Shown piece after piece: positions 1-8,589 of a DNA stretch of 64,000 bases (position 1 is the first letter of the stretch; every line of letters starts with the position of its first letter). Under the pieces are notes generated by a model. That model made no database searches, was not told the DNA's origin, and saw only the letters and a program-made list of their open reading frames with translations. The DNA is from an uncultured SAR116 cluster alpha proteobacterium. GTDB taxonomy: Bacteria > Pseudomonadota > Alphaproteobacteria > Puniceispirillales > Marisalimonadaceae. The position numbers and the translations under genes are program-made. The stretch spans positions 62,001 to 126,000 of the forward strand of contig CACNRW010000004.1 in the NCBI GenBank assembly GCA_902622875.1, in the 5' to 3' direction.

Positions 1-1286
1 TTTATCGTTTAAAAAACTCAAAAGCTTCCTTGGTAATTTGTGACAGAAAAGGACTTTTAAAAATTAAAAAAGTTATTGATAAATTGCCTAATTTGAAATC
101 AATAATTTGTGTGGATGAAATTGATGGAGTTAACACTCTAAGTTTTAAAAAAATATTAGAAGAATCATCTGATAATTATACTAATAAAAGTACAAAATCA
201 TTTGACCCAGCTATAATAATTTATACTTCAGGTACCACCGGTGGACCCAAAGGTGCATTACTACCGCATAGAACATTACTAGGACATATACCAGGAGTTG
301 AGATGCCACACGAATTTTTATCCTCATCAGAGCCAGTAAATGATTTATTTTGGACGCCAGCTGATTGGGCATGGATAGGAGGTTTGTTTGATGTTCTTCT
401 TCCTGCATGGCATTTTGGAATTCCTGTTGTAAGTCATAGATCACAAAAATTTGACCCTGAATTTACGTTTGATTTAATTTCTAAGCTTAATATTCAAAAT
501 ACATTTTTACCACCTACAGCACTAAAAATGATGAAGTCATTCAATCCTTCAAGTACAAAATATAAATTAAATTTAAGAACAATCGGGTCTGGAGGTGAAG
601 CATTAGGAGAAGATTTGCTAGAGTGGGGGAAAAAAATTTTAGGTGTTAATATTAATGAATTTTATGGTCAAACAGAATGTAATTTAACCATTTCAAATAG
701 CAGAGCGATAATGCCGACCAAGCAGGGTTCAATAGGTAAACCTGTTCCTGGCCACGATGTTAGGATTATGAATAAAAGAGGAGAATTTATAAAGGAGTCA
801 GGTGTAGATGGTGAAATTGTTGTTAGAAATGATACACCGGTAGCTTTTTTGAAATATTGGGAAAATGATAAGGAAACCCAAAATAAAGTTATTAACGGTT
901 GGCTTCATACAGGTGACTTTGCCTTTAGAGATGATGAGGGATATTTTTATTTTAAAGGACGTGAAGATGATATTATAAATACTTCAGGTTATCGGGTAGG
1001 CCCAAGTGAGGTGGAAGACTGTATATTATCCCATCCACATGTTGATATGGTTGCAGTCATAGGGGTGCCGGATAAAGTTAGAGGTAATATAATCAAAGCC
1101 TTTATTATTCCAAGAAATAAAAATGATATTTTAACACAAAATAAAGATCTTAAACTTAGCATCCAAAATGATGTTAAAGTAAAATTGGCAGCACACGAAT
1201 ATCCGCGTATCATAGAATTTGTAAAAGAATTACCTATGACAACAACAGGTAAAATTATTCGCAAAGATTTAAGGGAAACCATTTAA
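1..1286 (+). CDS. Acyl-CoA synthetase (AMP-forming), 5' end cut by window
   Basis: Adenylate-forming acyl-CoA ligase: activates a carboxylic acid with ATP and transfers it to CoA. The reading frame is open to the left window edge (first full codon at base 3), so about 430 C-terminal residues of an enzyme that is usually 520-560 long are present. Visible motifs are the P-loop-like YTSGTTGGPKG, the EFYGQTE block, the HTGD block, and the C-terminal PMTTTGKIIRKDLRE segment that carries the catalytic lysine. The segment around WTPADWAWIGG resembles short/medium-chain acyl-CoA and acetyl-CoA synthetase-like members, but the substrate cannot be read. It lies 140 bases upstream of the MetY-like gene on the same strand; co-transcription is possible but unproven. 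Confidence 0.9.
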   Translation, partial: YRLKNSKASLVICDRKGLLKIKKVIDKLPNLKSIICVDEIDGVNTLSFKKILEESSDNYTNKSTKSFDPAIIIYTSGTTGGPKGALLPHRTLLGHIPGVEMPHEFLSSSEPVNDLFWTPADWAWIGGLFDVLLPAWHFGIPVVSHRSQKFDPEFTFDLISKLNIQNTFLPPTALKMMKSFNPSSTKYKLNLRTIGSGGEALGEDLLEWGKKILGVNINEFYGQTECNLTISNSRAIMPTKQGSIGKPVPGHDVRIMNKRGEFIKESGVDGEIVVRNDTPVAFLKYWENDKETQNKVINGWLHTGDFAFRDDEGYFYFKGREDDIINTSGYRVGPSEVEDCILSHPHVDMVAVIGVPDKVRGNIIKAFIIPRNKNDILTQNKDLKLSIQNDVKVKLAAHEYPRIIEFVKELPMTTTGKIIRKDLRETI

Positions 1287-1426
1287 TTTCTCAAATTTAA
1301 ATTATAGCTGAAATGAAAATTATTTACTTAAATAAATTAGATTTCTAAAGTGTTGAAATTTTATATTTTTCACTTCTACGAAATAAGTTATACATAAAAT
1401 ATTAAATTTTATTTCAAGGAACTATT

Positions 1427-2722
1427 ATGAGCGAAAATTATAAGTTTGATACCCTTTCTTTACATGCAGGTCATATCCCTGACAAAGAAACTGGATCTCG
1501 TGCTGTTCCTATTTATCAGACTACATCATATGTTTTTAAAAGCACTGAAGAGGCAGCTTCTCTATACAATATGGAGGTTGGTGGGCATTTATATACTAGA
1601 ATTTCAAATCCTACTGTTGCAGCTCTTGAACAGAGATTAGCTGCATTAGAGGGTGGGGCTAGTGCCCTTGCATGTTCAAGTGGAATGGCAGCAATGCACT
1701 TAGTAGTTTCAGCAATATGTAGTAGTGGTGATCATATAGTAGCTTCAAGCAAAATGTATGGCGCCAATATAAATTTACTTCAGCATACTATGCCTCGTTT
1801 TGGTATAAATACGGATTTTGTAAACCCAAATGATCCAGAAGCTATTGAGAACGCTATAAAACCCAACACAAAACTAGTTTTTGGTGAAGTGATTGGAAAT
1901 CCTGGATTAGATATAATGGATGTCCCAACAATTGCAGAAATATGTAAAAGAAAAAATGTTCCTCTAGTCCTTGATGCCACTTTTAATACACCATATTTGA
2001 TGCAACCATTTAAGTATGGAGCAAATATTGTTGTTCATTCACTAACAAAATGGCTGGGTGGGCATGGCATTGCTATTGGAGGCGCCGTAGTAAATGGTGG
2101 AAACTTTGATTGGAGTGACAAAGATAAATATCCAACTATTTCGGGACCACATTTTGCCTTGGGAGGCATAAGCTTTTGGGAAGAATTTGGACCATCTGCA
2201 TTAATAGCTAAAATTAGAGCAGAAGGAATGTATAATTTTGGTCCTTCTCTTTCTCCCACAAATGCGTTCCATTTAATGCAGGGGATTGAAACATTACCTT
2301 TGAGAATGAAAAAACATATTGAAAACACTCACTCTATTCTTGATTTTCTTAGTAATCATGAATCTGTAGCTTGGGTTAAACATCCTGATTTAGATACACA
2401 TCCTGATCACGAAATAGCAAAAAAAATCTTACCTAAAGGATCTGGTTCTATAATAGTATTTGGAATTAAAGGTGGACGAAAAGCTGGGCAAGTATTTATA
2501 GAATCTGTAAAGTTAGCGTCTCATTTGGCAAATGTTGGTGATGCTAAGACACTTCTAATTCATCCAGGGAGCACAACTCATTCTCATTTAAGTTCAGAAG
2601 CTATGAAAGAAGGAGGATTAACTGACGATATGATAAGGCTTTCTGTCGGCTTGGAAGATGTTAAAGATATCAAAAAAGATTTTGAAAAGGGTTTTAAGGC
2701 TGTAAAAAAACTAAATAAATAG
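1427..2722 (+). CDS. MetY-like PLP enzyme (O-acetylhomoserine sulfhydrylase / cystathionine gamma-synthase family)
   Basis: PLP-dependent Cys/Met metabolism enzyme of 431 residues, the usual length of the O-acetylhomoserine aminocarboxypropyltransferase (MetY) branch. The PLP lysine is Lys208 in HSLTKWLGGHG, the cofactor-binding Asp lies in the VLDATFNTP block near residue 183, and the substrate-phosphate region SSGMAAMHL is near 84-92. Family enzymes replace the acyl group of O-acetylhomoserine with sulfide or methanethiol, or eliminate thiols. An AAGGAA ribosome site precedes the ATG. It heads a tight plus-strand run (8, 31, 33 and 39 bases between genes), so besides methionine synthesis it may take sulfide or methanethiol released by the neighbouring pathway. 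The MetA at 57499 carries the residue for acetyl-CoA use, which fits an O-acetylhomoserine partner. A methionine gamma-lyase role is the main alternative. Confidence 0.85.
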   Translation: MSENYKFDTLSLHAGHIPDKETGSRAVPIYQTTSYVFKSTEEAASLYNMEVGGHLYTRISNPTVAALEQRLAALEGGASALACSSGMAAMHLVVSAICSSGDHIVASSKMYGANINLLQHTMPRFGINTDFVNPNDPEAIENAIKPNTKLVFGEVIGNPGLDIMDVPTIAEICKRKNVPLVLDATFNTPYLMQPFKYGANIVVHSLTKWLGGHGIAIGGAVVNGGNFDWSDKDKYPTISGPHFALGGISFWEEFGPSALIAKIRAEGMYNFGPSLSPTNAFHLMQGIETLPLRMKKHIENTHSILDFLSNHESVAWVKHPDLDTHPDHEIAKKILPKGSGSIIVFGIKGGRKAGQVFIESVKLASHLANVGDAKTLLIHPGSTTHSHLSSEAMKEGGLTDDMIRLSVGLEDVKDIKKDFEKGFKAVKKLNK

Positions 2723-2729
2723 GTATTTT

Positions 2730-3524
2730 ATGAGAATTTATTTTAAAGGTAATGAAACATATATTGGAACTGGTGGTAGAAGTTTAGATAGTAATAAAAC
2801 TACCATTTGTTTTTTACATGGATCAGGTCAAAATCATCTAAGTTTTGTTCAACAAGCCAGATTTTTTGCTTTTAAGGGATATTCTATAATTGTTCCTGAT
2901 ATGCCAGGTCATGGGTTTTCTAAAGGAAAACCGTTAAATTCAATTAAGGATAATGCTAATTGGGTTTATGAGTTGTTAGTTGAACTGGAAGTTCAAGAAT
3001 TAGTTGTTGTAGGTCACTCACAAGGATGCTTAGTAGGTCTTGAATTAAATAGACTTTACCCAAACTTTTTAAAAGGAATAATTTTTATTGCAGGATCAAA
3101 TCAAATACCAGTTAACCAATTTTTATTAGATCTTTCAAAAGAGGATCCTCAAAAAGCTTCAAAGATGATGGTAACTTGGGGACATGGAATAGATGGTGAC
3201 ATGTCTACTAATAATTGGCCGGGTCACTCACACTATGGTGAGGGTAATAATATAATGAAAATGAATACCGCAGATGCCTTGCAACATGATTTAAATTCTA
3301 TTAACAACTATAATGGTGGGGTGGAAGCTTCAAAAAAGATTAATATACCTTCTTTAGCTGTTCTAGCTAAAAATGACCAAATGACACCGTTGAAATCAGG
3401 ATTAAAATTTGTTGATCTTCTTAAAAACTGTGAAACTCATATTCTTGATTGTGGACATTTTCTTCAATCTGAAAGACCAAAAGAGCTAAATTCAATAATA
3501 AATTCATATCTTACAAAATTATAA
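2730..3524 (+). CDS. Alpha/beta hydrolase
   Basis: Cytoplasmic alpha/beta-hydrolase fold protein of 264 residues without a signal peptide. The triad can be read: nucleophile Ser97 in GHSQGC, acid Asp216 in AKNDQMTP, and His243 in DCGHFLQSERP; the oxyanion-hole HGSG lies at 30-33. It starts 8 bases after the MetY-like gene, so the two are very likely co-transcribed and perhaps translationally coupled. Substrate is unknown; in this context ester or thioester cleavage in the same catabolic route is plausible, but that is inference from neighbours only. Confidence 0.85.
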   Translation: MRIYFKGNETYIGTGGRSLDSNKTTICFLHGSGQNHLSFVQQARFFAFKGYSIIVPDMPGHGFSKGKPLNSIKDNANWVYELLVELEVQELVVVGHSQGCLVGLELNRLYPNFLKGIIFIAGSNQIPVNQFLLDLSKEDPQKASKMMVTWGHGIDGDMSTNNWPGHSHYGEGNNIMKMNTADALQHDLNSINNYNGGVEASKKINIPSLAVLAKNDQMTPLKSGLKFVDLLKNCETHILDCGHFLQSERPKELNSIINSYLTKL

Positions 3525-3555
3525 TAATTTTAAATAGGGAGGCTTCAAAGTAATT

Positions 3556-5136
3556 ATGGGTAAACAGAATCCATTTTTATTTAAGGAAATTTCAAAAAAA
3601 GAGCATTGGAGAGTTCCTGAAATTATTTTGACTCAATGCTTGAAGCATCCTAACAGAAAAATTATAGAATTCACAGATGGTCATGAGTGGACGTTTAAAG
3701 ATTTAAAAATAAAGTCTTTGCAGAAAGCTAGAATTTTAAAAAACTTGAGCTTGAAAGCAGGAGATAATCTTACAGTTATAATTGAAGACCCTAAGGAATT
3801 TATTTTATATTGGATAGCGTCTAATTTCCTTGGAGTTATGTTTGTAGCTCTAAACACTGCGATTAAGGGTAAAGGTTTATTACATCAAATTAATACTTCA
3901 AAGTCAAAACATGTAATCGTAGATAATTTATTTTTTGATGAAGTAAATGATCTAAAAAATAATAATAAGTTAGGTGTAAATATATTAAATTGTAGTGAAT
4001 TAAAAAACAAAGAAATAATAAATGAAAATGAAGTAATATTTGGCAAGCTAAGTGATAATGTATGTACCATGTTTACCAGTGGAACATCAGGGCCATCTAA
4101 AGGTGTTATGATGCCAAATGCGCACTGCGTTTTATTTGCGATTGGAACAATTGAAAATTACGATTTAAAACACGATCATGTTTTCTATATTTCTCTTCCA
4201 TTATTTCATGCAAATGGTTTATTTATGCAGCTTTTAGCTTGTATAATTACTGGTGCTAAAGCAATAATAAGAAACAGATTTTCTGCATCTAATTGGCTAA
4301 AAGATATAAGAAAATATGACGTCACACACACAAATATGCTAGGTGCAATAGCTGCATTCGTAGTTGCTCAACCTCCATCTGGATATGATAAGGATCATAA
4401 ATTAGCTGTCATTGGATCAGCACCATTACCAAGTGAACCTGAAAGAATTTTTAGACAGAGATTTGGTGTCAAACAAGTCTTGCCACTTTATGGAATGACT
4501 GAAGTCAACATTCCTATTTATGGTTTGAAAAATGAAATTGGAAATGGAAAATGTGGAAAGGTTTACGAAAAATACTTTGAGGTTGAAATAAGAAATCCTG
4601 AAAATGATTCTAAAGTAAATGATGGTGAAGTTGGAGAGATAATGGTAAGGCCAAAGCAGCCGTTTGGTTTTATGTCTGGTTATATGGGTATGCCAGAAAA
4701 AACGATTGAGAGTTGGAGAAATTTTTGGTTCCATACTGGAGATGCAGGTATTAGAGAATTTTCTGGTCATTTTACTTTTGTAGATAGGTTAAAAGACTGT
4801 ATAAGACGTAGAGGTGAAAATATTTCTTCCTATGAAGTAGAGCAAGCTTTTTTAGAAATTCCTTATATCACTGAAGCCGCTGCTTATGCAGTTTCGGCGG
4901 ATGGTGGTGAAGGAATGGAAGATGAGGTCATGGTAGCTTTAATGGCAAACAAAGATGTTGCCATAAATTTTGTAGAATTATTAACTTTAGCAAAAAGCAA
5001 CTTAGCAAAATTTGCTATCCCTAAATATTTAAGAATTATGGAAGAATTTCCTAAAACTCAAACAGGTAAAATCCAAAAAAATAAGCTTAGAGAACAGGGC
5101 ATTACTGTTGATACTTGGCAAAACATAAATATTTAA
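3556..5136 (+). CDS. CaiC-like acyl-CoA ligase (AMP-forming)
   Basis: Full-length (526 residues) class I adenylate-forming CoA ligase. It shows the nucleotide-binding MFTSGTSGPSKG (about 172-183), the LYGMTE block, WFHTGD, the hinge/acceptor region RRRGENISSYEVE, and the C-terminal KTQTGKIQKNKLRE with the catalytic lysine. The RRGENIS form is typical of the crotonobetaine/carnitine-CoA ligase and related small-acid ligase group rather than of long-chain fatty acid ligases. GGGAGG lies upstream of the ATG as a good ribosome site. It sits in the plus-strand run between a hydrolase and a DHDPS-family lyase; the converging operon supplies a CaiB-type CoA-transferase and an enoyl-CoA hydratase, so CoA-ester chemistry on a small acid is likely. 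Confidence 0.88.
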   Translation: MGKQNPFLFKEISKKEHWRVPEIILTQCLKHPNRKIIEFTDGHEWTFKDLKIKSLQKARILKNLSLKAGDNLTVIIEDPKEFILYWIASNFLGVMFVALNTAIKGKGLLHQINTSKSKHVIVDNLFFDEVNDLKNNNKLGVNILNCSELKNKEIINENEVIFGKLSDNVCTMFTSGTSGPSKGVMMPNAHCVLFAIGTIENYDLKHDHVFYISLPLFHANGLFMQLLACIITGAKAIIRNRFSASNWLKDIRKYDVTHTNMLGAIAAFVVAQPPSGYDKDHKLAVIGSAPLPSEPERIFRQRFGVKQVLPLYGMTEVNIPIYGLKNEIGNGKCGKVYEKYFEVEIRNPENDSKVNDGEVGEIMVRPKQPFGFMSGYMGMPEKTIESWRNFWFHTGDAGIREFSGHFTFVDRLKDCIRRRGENISSYEVEQAFLEIPYITEAAAYAVSADGGEGMEDEVMVALMANKDVAINFVELLTLAKSNLAKFAIPKYLRIMEEFPKTQTGKIQKNKLREQGITVDTWQNINI

Positions 5137-5169
5137 TTATCATCTAATTTCGTATTAAAGGGAATCAAA

Positions 5170-6087
5170 ATGGCTAATGATGATTTTAAGGGTTGCTGGC
5201 CTGTAGCTCCAACTCCTTTCAAACCTAATGGTGAAATTGATAAAGAGGGTATGAAAAGGGTCATTGACTGTATGGTTGATCAACAGGTTGACGGTATTTG
5301 TATATTGGCAAATTATTCTGAGCAATTTTTATTGTCTGATGAAGAAAGAGAAATTTTGACAAGGCTATGTATAGAGCATGTAGGTGGCAGGGTTCCAGTT
5401 ATTACAACAGTAAGTCATTTTTCTACTGATATAGCTTTTTCAAGAGCTAAATTAGTAAAAGAACTTGGTGGTGAAATGCTCATGATGATGCCACCCTATC
5501 ATGGGGTTTTAATGAAAGGTTCTCCTCAGCAAACATTTGAACAATTTGCTAAAGTTGGTGAAGTAGGTGTCACTATTATGGTGCAAGATGCACCATTATC
5601 CGGAATAGATTTACCTGTGCCTCTTTTAATAAAGATGGCCAAAGAAATTGAAATGGTGAAATGTTTTAAAATTGAGTGTGCTCAAGCAGCTGCAAAATTA
5701 AGAGTTCTTGTAAATGAAGGTGGAGATTTTATAGAAGGACCTTTTGATGGAGAAGAAGGTATAACATTATTTGCTGATTTAGAAGCTGGAGCAACTGGAA
5801 ATATGAGTTCAGCAATGATACCAGACTTAATAAGGCCAATAGTTTTAGATTATCTTGGAGGAAACACTCAAAAATCTGAAAATCAATATAATCATATATT
5901 ACCATTAATTAATTATGAAAATAGACAATGTGGCTTCAGAGCTACAAAGGTTGTTATGAAAGAAGGCGGTGTAATAAATTCTGATTTTTGTAGACATCCT
6001 ATTCCGGATTTAGAAGAAAACACAAAAAAAGGTTTGATAAACTTAGTTAAAAATTACAATCCAATTGTGTTACAATGGGGTAAATAA
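5170..6087 (+). CDS. DHDPS-family aldolase/lyase with divergent active site
   Basis: A 305-residue (beta/alpha)8 protein of the dihydrodipicolinate synthase / N-acetylneuraminate lyase superfamily. The Schiff-base lysine fits Lys167 (in CFKIEC) and the catalytic tyrosine Tyr110 (in MMPPYH). Where true DapA proteins carry the Gly-Thr-Thr-Gly-Glu substrate loop, this one reads LANYSEQFLLSDEER near 46-60. It is therefore unlikely to be lysine-pathway DapA and more likely a 2-oxo-acid aldolase or dehydratase. The family usually yields or consumes pyruvate through a lysine imine. It lies in the plus-strand run just before the cupin gene, so a product of one may feed the other (inference). Confidence 0.85.
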   Translation: MANDDFKGCWPVAPTPFKPNGEIDKEGMKRVIDCMVDQQVDGICILANYSEQFLLSDEEREILTRLCIEHVGGRVPVITTVSHFSTDIAFSRAKLVKELGGEMLMMMPPYHGVLMKGSPQQTFEQFAKVGEVGVTIMVQDAPLSGIDLPVPLLIKMAKEIEMVKCFKIECAQAAAKLRVLVNEGGDFIEGPFDGEEGITLFADLEAGATGNMSSAMIPDLIRPIVLDYLGGNTQKSENQYNHILPLINYENRQCGFRATKVVMKEGGVINSDFCRHPIPDLEENTKKGLINLVKNYNPIVLQWGK

Positions 6088-6126
6088 TGATAAAACTTAT
6101 AATTTTATTTTTAGTTGGAGGGATAG

Positions 6127-6636
6127 ATGCCTTACACTCTGAATGATTTAATTGTTGATATAAAAGAAATACTTGTCAATGACCAAATTCAAAATGGCTC
6201 AGATAAAATTTGTTACTTTGTTTCAAAAGCCTTAATGGATCAAAACTTTGTAGCAGAGAACCTTCCTGATCGATTAAATGGTGAATCTCCTAGACAGATA
6301 CTTTATGAAGACAAGGATACAGGATTTTGTGTTTGCGGCCACGTATATGATACCGAGGCTTTAGGAACTCCTCATGATCATGGACCAAGTTGGGCAATTT
6401 ACGGGCAAGCATCTGGTGAAACAGAAATGACAGAATGGGAGATTACTAATGATACATCTTCAGATGATATCATTTATGTTAAACCAAAAAAAACTTATAC
6501 TATGAAAGCGGGTGATGTTCATTTTTATGATATTGGCCATGTCCACTCGCCTGTAAGGAAAGATCCTGTAAGATTGCTTAGAATAGAAGGTGAAAATTTA
6601 GATAATGTTAAAAGATCGAACATAAAAGTATCTTGA
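6127..6636 (+). CDS. Cysteine-dioxygenase-like cupin (putative metal-dependent oxygenase)
   Basis: A 169-residue protein with a cupin-type block: GHVYDTEALGTPHDHGPSW holds a His-x-His pair (PHDHG), followed by a Gly-rich turn and a later KAGDVHFYDIGHVHSP segment with further histidines. This matches the double-stranded beta-helix metal site of the thiol dioxygenase / COG5553 group. Family members oxidise thiols such as cysteine or 3-mercaptopropionate to sulfinates using iron and O2. A strong GGAGGG lies just before the chosen ATG. It ends the plus-strand run. The assignment to thiol oxidation is supported by the nearby rhodanese and TauE-type exporter but is not proven; another small metal-cupin activity is possible. 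Confidence 0.7.
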   Translation: MPYTLNDLIVDIKEILVNDQIQNGSDKICYFVSKALMDQNFVAENLPDRLNGESPRQILYEDKDTGFCVCGHVYDTEALGTPHDHGPSWAIYGQASGETEMTEWEITNDTSSDDIIYVKPKKTYTMKAGDVHFYDIGHVHSPVRKDPVRLLRIEGENLDNVKRSNIKVS

Positions 6637-6662
6637 GACAGAACAAAATTTTCGCAATAATT

Positions 6663-7424
6663 TTATTTATTTTTAACTTGAGTATCTATAAATTCTCTAA
6701 TTCTTTTAACTAAGCCTGGTTTTGATGCAGATCTAACTAATGCTGCAAGATCATTGTTTAAATCTTTATCATCTAAAGTCTCTGACATTAATTTAGATTT
6801 CGATTCATAATTGAGTTTAAAGGCTTCTAAGCTTATTTCTTTAATCTTTGATTTCCAATTATCTGCTTCACAAATACTTGTTAAAAAGCCACTTTTAAGG
6901 GCTTCATCTGAATTAAAAATTCGAGACGATTCAAGAAAATTTATAGCATTTTTTCTTCCAACCAATCTAGACAACCTTCTTGTACCAAGTACTATTCCGA
7001 ACTGTAGTCCCGGCATACGAAAAGTTGTTTCTGGTGAAGCAACCCTGTGTTGACATGCAGAAACAATATCTGCGCCAGCACCAAAACACTTGCCATGAAC
7101 AAGAGCTAGGCTACTAATTGGTAATTTATAAATCATTTGAAGTAATTCTTCAATTTTAACAAAACGATAAAGAAGGTCTGCATCACTTTCATTTTGGAGA
7201 TTACTTAAGTCAAAGCCAGAAGAAAAAGCTCGTCCTTCACCGCTAAAAATTAATAGTTTAATTTTTTTTTGGAGCGCTTCGTTTATACCATCAGTCATAA
7301 TTTGAATCATTTGAGAGTTTAAGGCGTTGAGACGAGAAGGATTATTTAAACGGAGCCAAGTAATATTCTCTTGATGTTCAATTATAATTGGAGTTGATTT
7401 TGTATTCATAACTAATTTAACCAT
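6663..7424 (-). CDS. Enoyl-CoA hydratase/isomerase family protein
   Basis: Crotonase-fold protein of about 253 residues. The two oxyanion-hole regions are visible: GRAFSSGFDLSNL in the first half and HGKCFGAGADIVSA in the second. Crotonases hydrate, isomerise or cleave acyl-CoA esters. The glutamates typical of authentic enoyl-CoA hydratase are not evident from the motifs, so the exact reaction is open. The listed start overlaps the upstream CoA-transferase stop by a few bases; a second ATG five codons later (7409) would give a short gap and is equally possible. It is the last gene of a minus-strand unit with the CoA-transferase and the rhodanese. Confidence 0.85.
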   Translation of the reverse strand: MVKLVMNTKSTPIIIEHQENITWLRLNNPSRLNALNSQMIQIMTDGINEALQKKIKLLIFSGEGRAFSSGFDLSNLQNESDADLLYRFVKIEELLQMIYKLPISSLALVHGKCFGAGADIVSACQHRVASPETTFRMPGLQFGIVLGTRRLSRLVGRKNAINFLESSRIFNSDEALKSGFLTSICEADNWKSKIKEISLEAFKLNYESKSKLMSETLDDKDLNNDLAALVRSASKPGLVKRIREFIDTQVKNK

Positions 7425-8587
7425 TCACAAATTACTTCCTCATTATGTTCACCAAGTTCTGGAGGCATTTTTAAATCTTTTGTTTCAACGCCCTCAATTG
7501 AAATAGGAAAAGCAACACTGTATGTGTGGGAGCCATTTGGTAAAGTAACAGGTTTTACTATTTCCATATGTTTTATGTGTTTGTCTTTTAATATAGTTTC
7601 AAAATTATTAATAGGCGCACAAGGAACTTTTCTTTTGTCCATTTCTCTCAACCAATGTTTCACATTATGTTTAATAAACATTTTAGTAAGTATTTTTGAC
7701 AACTCATCTTGATTTTTAGCTCGATCAGATTGTGTTTTAAAACGGGTGTCATTCTTAAGATGTTCCATTTCAACAGCTTCGCAAACTTCAAACCAAAGCT
7801 TATCGTTTCCTGCTGCAATTACAAAAAAAGCGTCAGACGCTTTAAATGCTTGATATGGAGCATTTCTAGAGTGAGCAGACCCAAGCTTTTCTGGTGCTTT
7901 ATTATTTCCAAAATATTCACTTGTTTGAAGAGCAGATATTCCTAAAAGGCTGCCAATCATAGAGCAATCTATGTGTACTCCTTCACCACTTTGTTCAACT
8001 CTTCTAAGCATAGCCATAATAGTATAACTAGCATACAAACCCGTACAAAAATCACCTATCGGAACTCCGCATTTAACTGGAGAAGTATCTTTTTCTCCAG
8101 TAACGCTCATTATTCCAGATATAGCCTGAACGGTTACATCAAAAGCCCCTTTATCAGAATAAGGACCTGTCTGACCATAACCAGAAATAGAACAATATAT
8201 TAACTTTTTGTTAATTTTTCTTAAATCGTCATAACCAAGGCCAAGTTTTTTCAAAACACCTGGACGATAGTTTTCAATTAATATTGTTGCTTTGGAAATA
8301 AGTCTTTTTAGTAGACTTACATCAGAAGGATCTTTGATATTAAGAGCCACGCTCCTTTTATTACGGTTAACTGATGCAAAGTTTTCACTATAAGCTTCAT
8401 TGTTTTTTTGTTGAGAAATATTTAATGGAGGCCATTGTCTCATTCCATCACCTCCTTTTGGGTTTTCAATTTTTATAACATCTGCGCCAAGATCTGCTAA
8501 TAATGAAGAGGCAAAAGGACCTGCTGCAATTTGACCAAGTTCTACTACTCGAATACCTGATAAAGGTTTTCCATTATCTTTAAACAT
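7412..8587 (-). CDS. CaiB/BaiF family CoA-transferase
   Basis: Class III CoA-transferase of 391 residues, normal length for the family. It begins with the typical GIRVVELGQIAAGPFASSLL, followed by ADLGADVIKIENPKGGD, and has the catalytic aspartate at Asp179 in GVPIGDFCTGLYA. The family moves CoA between carboxylic acids through an aspartyl-CoA anhydride. It sits between the rhodanese gene (2 bases apart) and the crotonase (overlapping). Together with the CaiC-like ligase facing it, this suggests that the pathway substrate and product are exchanged as CoA esters. It may act on the same acid as the ligase, saving ATP once the route is running (inference). Confidence 0.9.
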   Translation of the reverse strand: MFKDNGKPLSGIRVVELGQIAAGPFASSLLADLGADVIKIENPKGGDGMRQWPPLNISQQKNNEAYSENFASVNRNKRSVALNIKDPSDVSLLKRLISKATILIENYRPGVLKKLGLGYDDLRKINKKLIYCSISGYGQTGPYSDKGAFDVTVQAISGIMSVTGEKDTSPVKCGVPIGDFCTGLYASYTIMAMLRRVEQSGEGVHIDCSMIGSLLGISALQTSEYFGNNKAPEKLGSAHSRNAPYQAFKASDAFFVIAAGNDKLWFEVCEAVEMEHLKNDTRFKTQSDRAKNQDELSKILTKMFIKHNVKHWLREMDKRKVPCAPINNFETILKDKHIKHMEIVKPVTLPNGSHTYSVAFPISIEGVETKDLKMPPELGEHNEEVICEWLN

Positions 8588-8589
8588 TC

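Noticed and set aside
1287-1426. Possible SAM-type riboswitch before the MetY-like gene
   Set aside because: Marine alphaproteobacteria often have SAM-II/SAM-V elements before such genes, but I could not find the pseudoknot-type conserved bases in this 140-base AT-rich gap.
4426-4770. Antisense 114-codon frame in the CaiC-like ligase gene
   Set aside because: Shadow of conserved ligase motifs; no ribosome site and no family resemblance.
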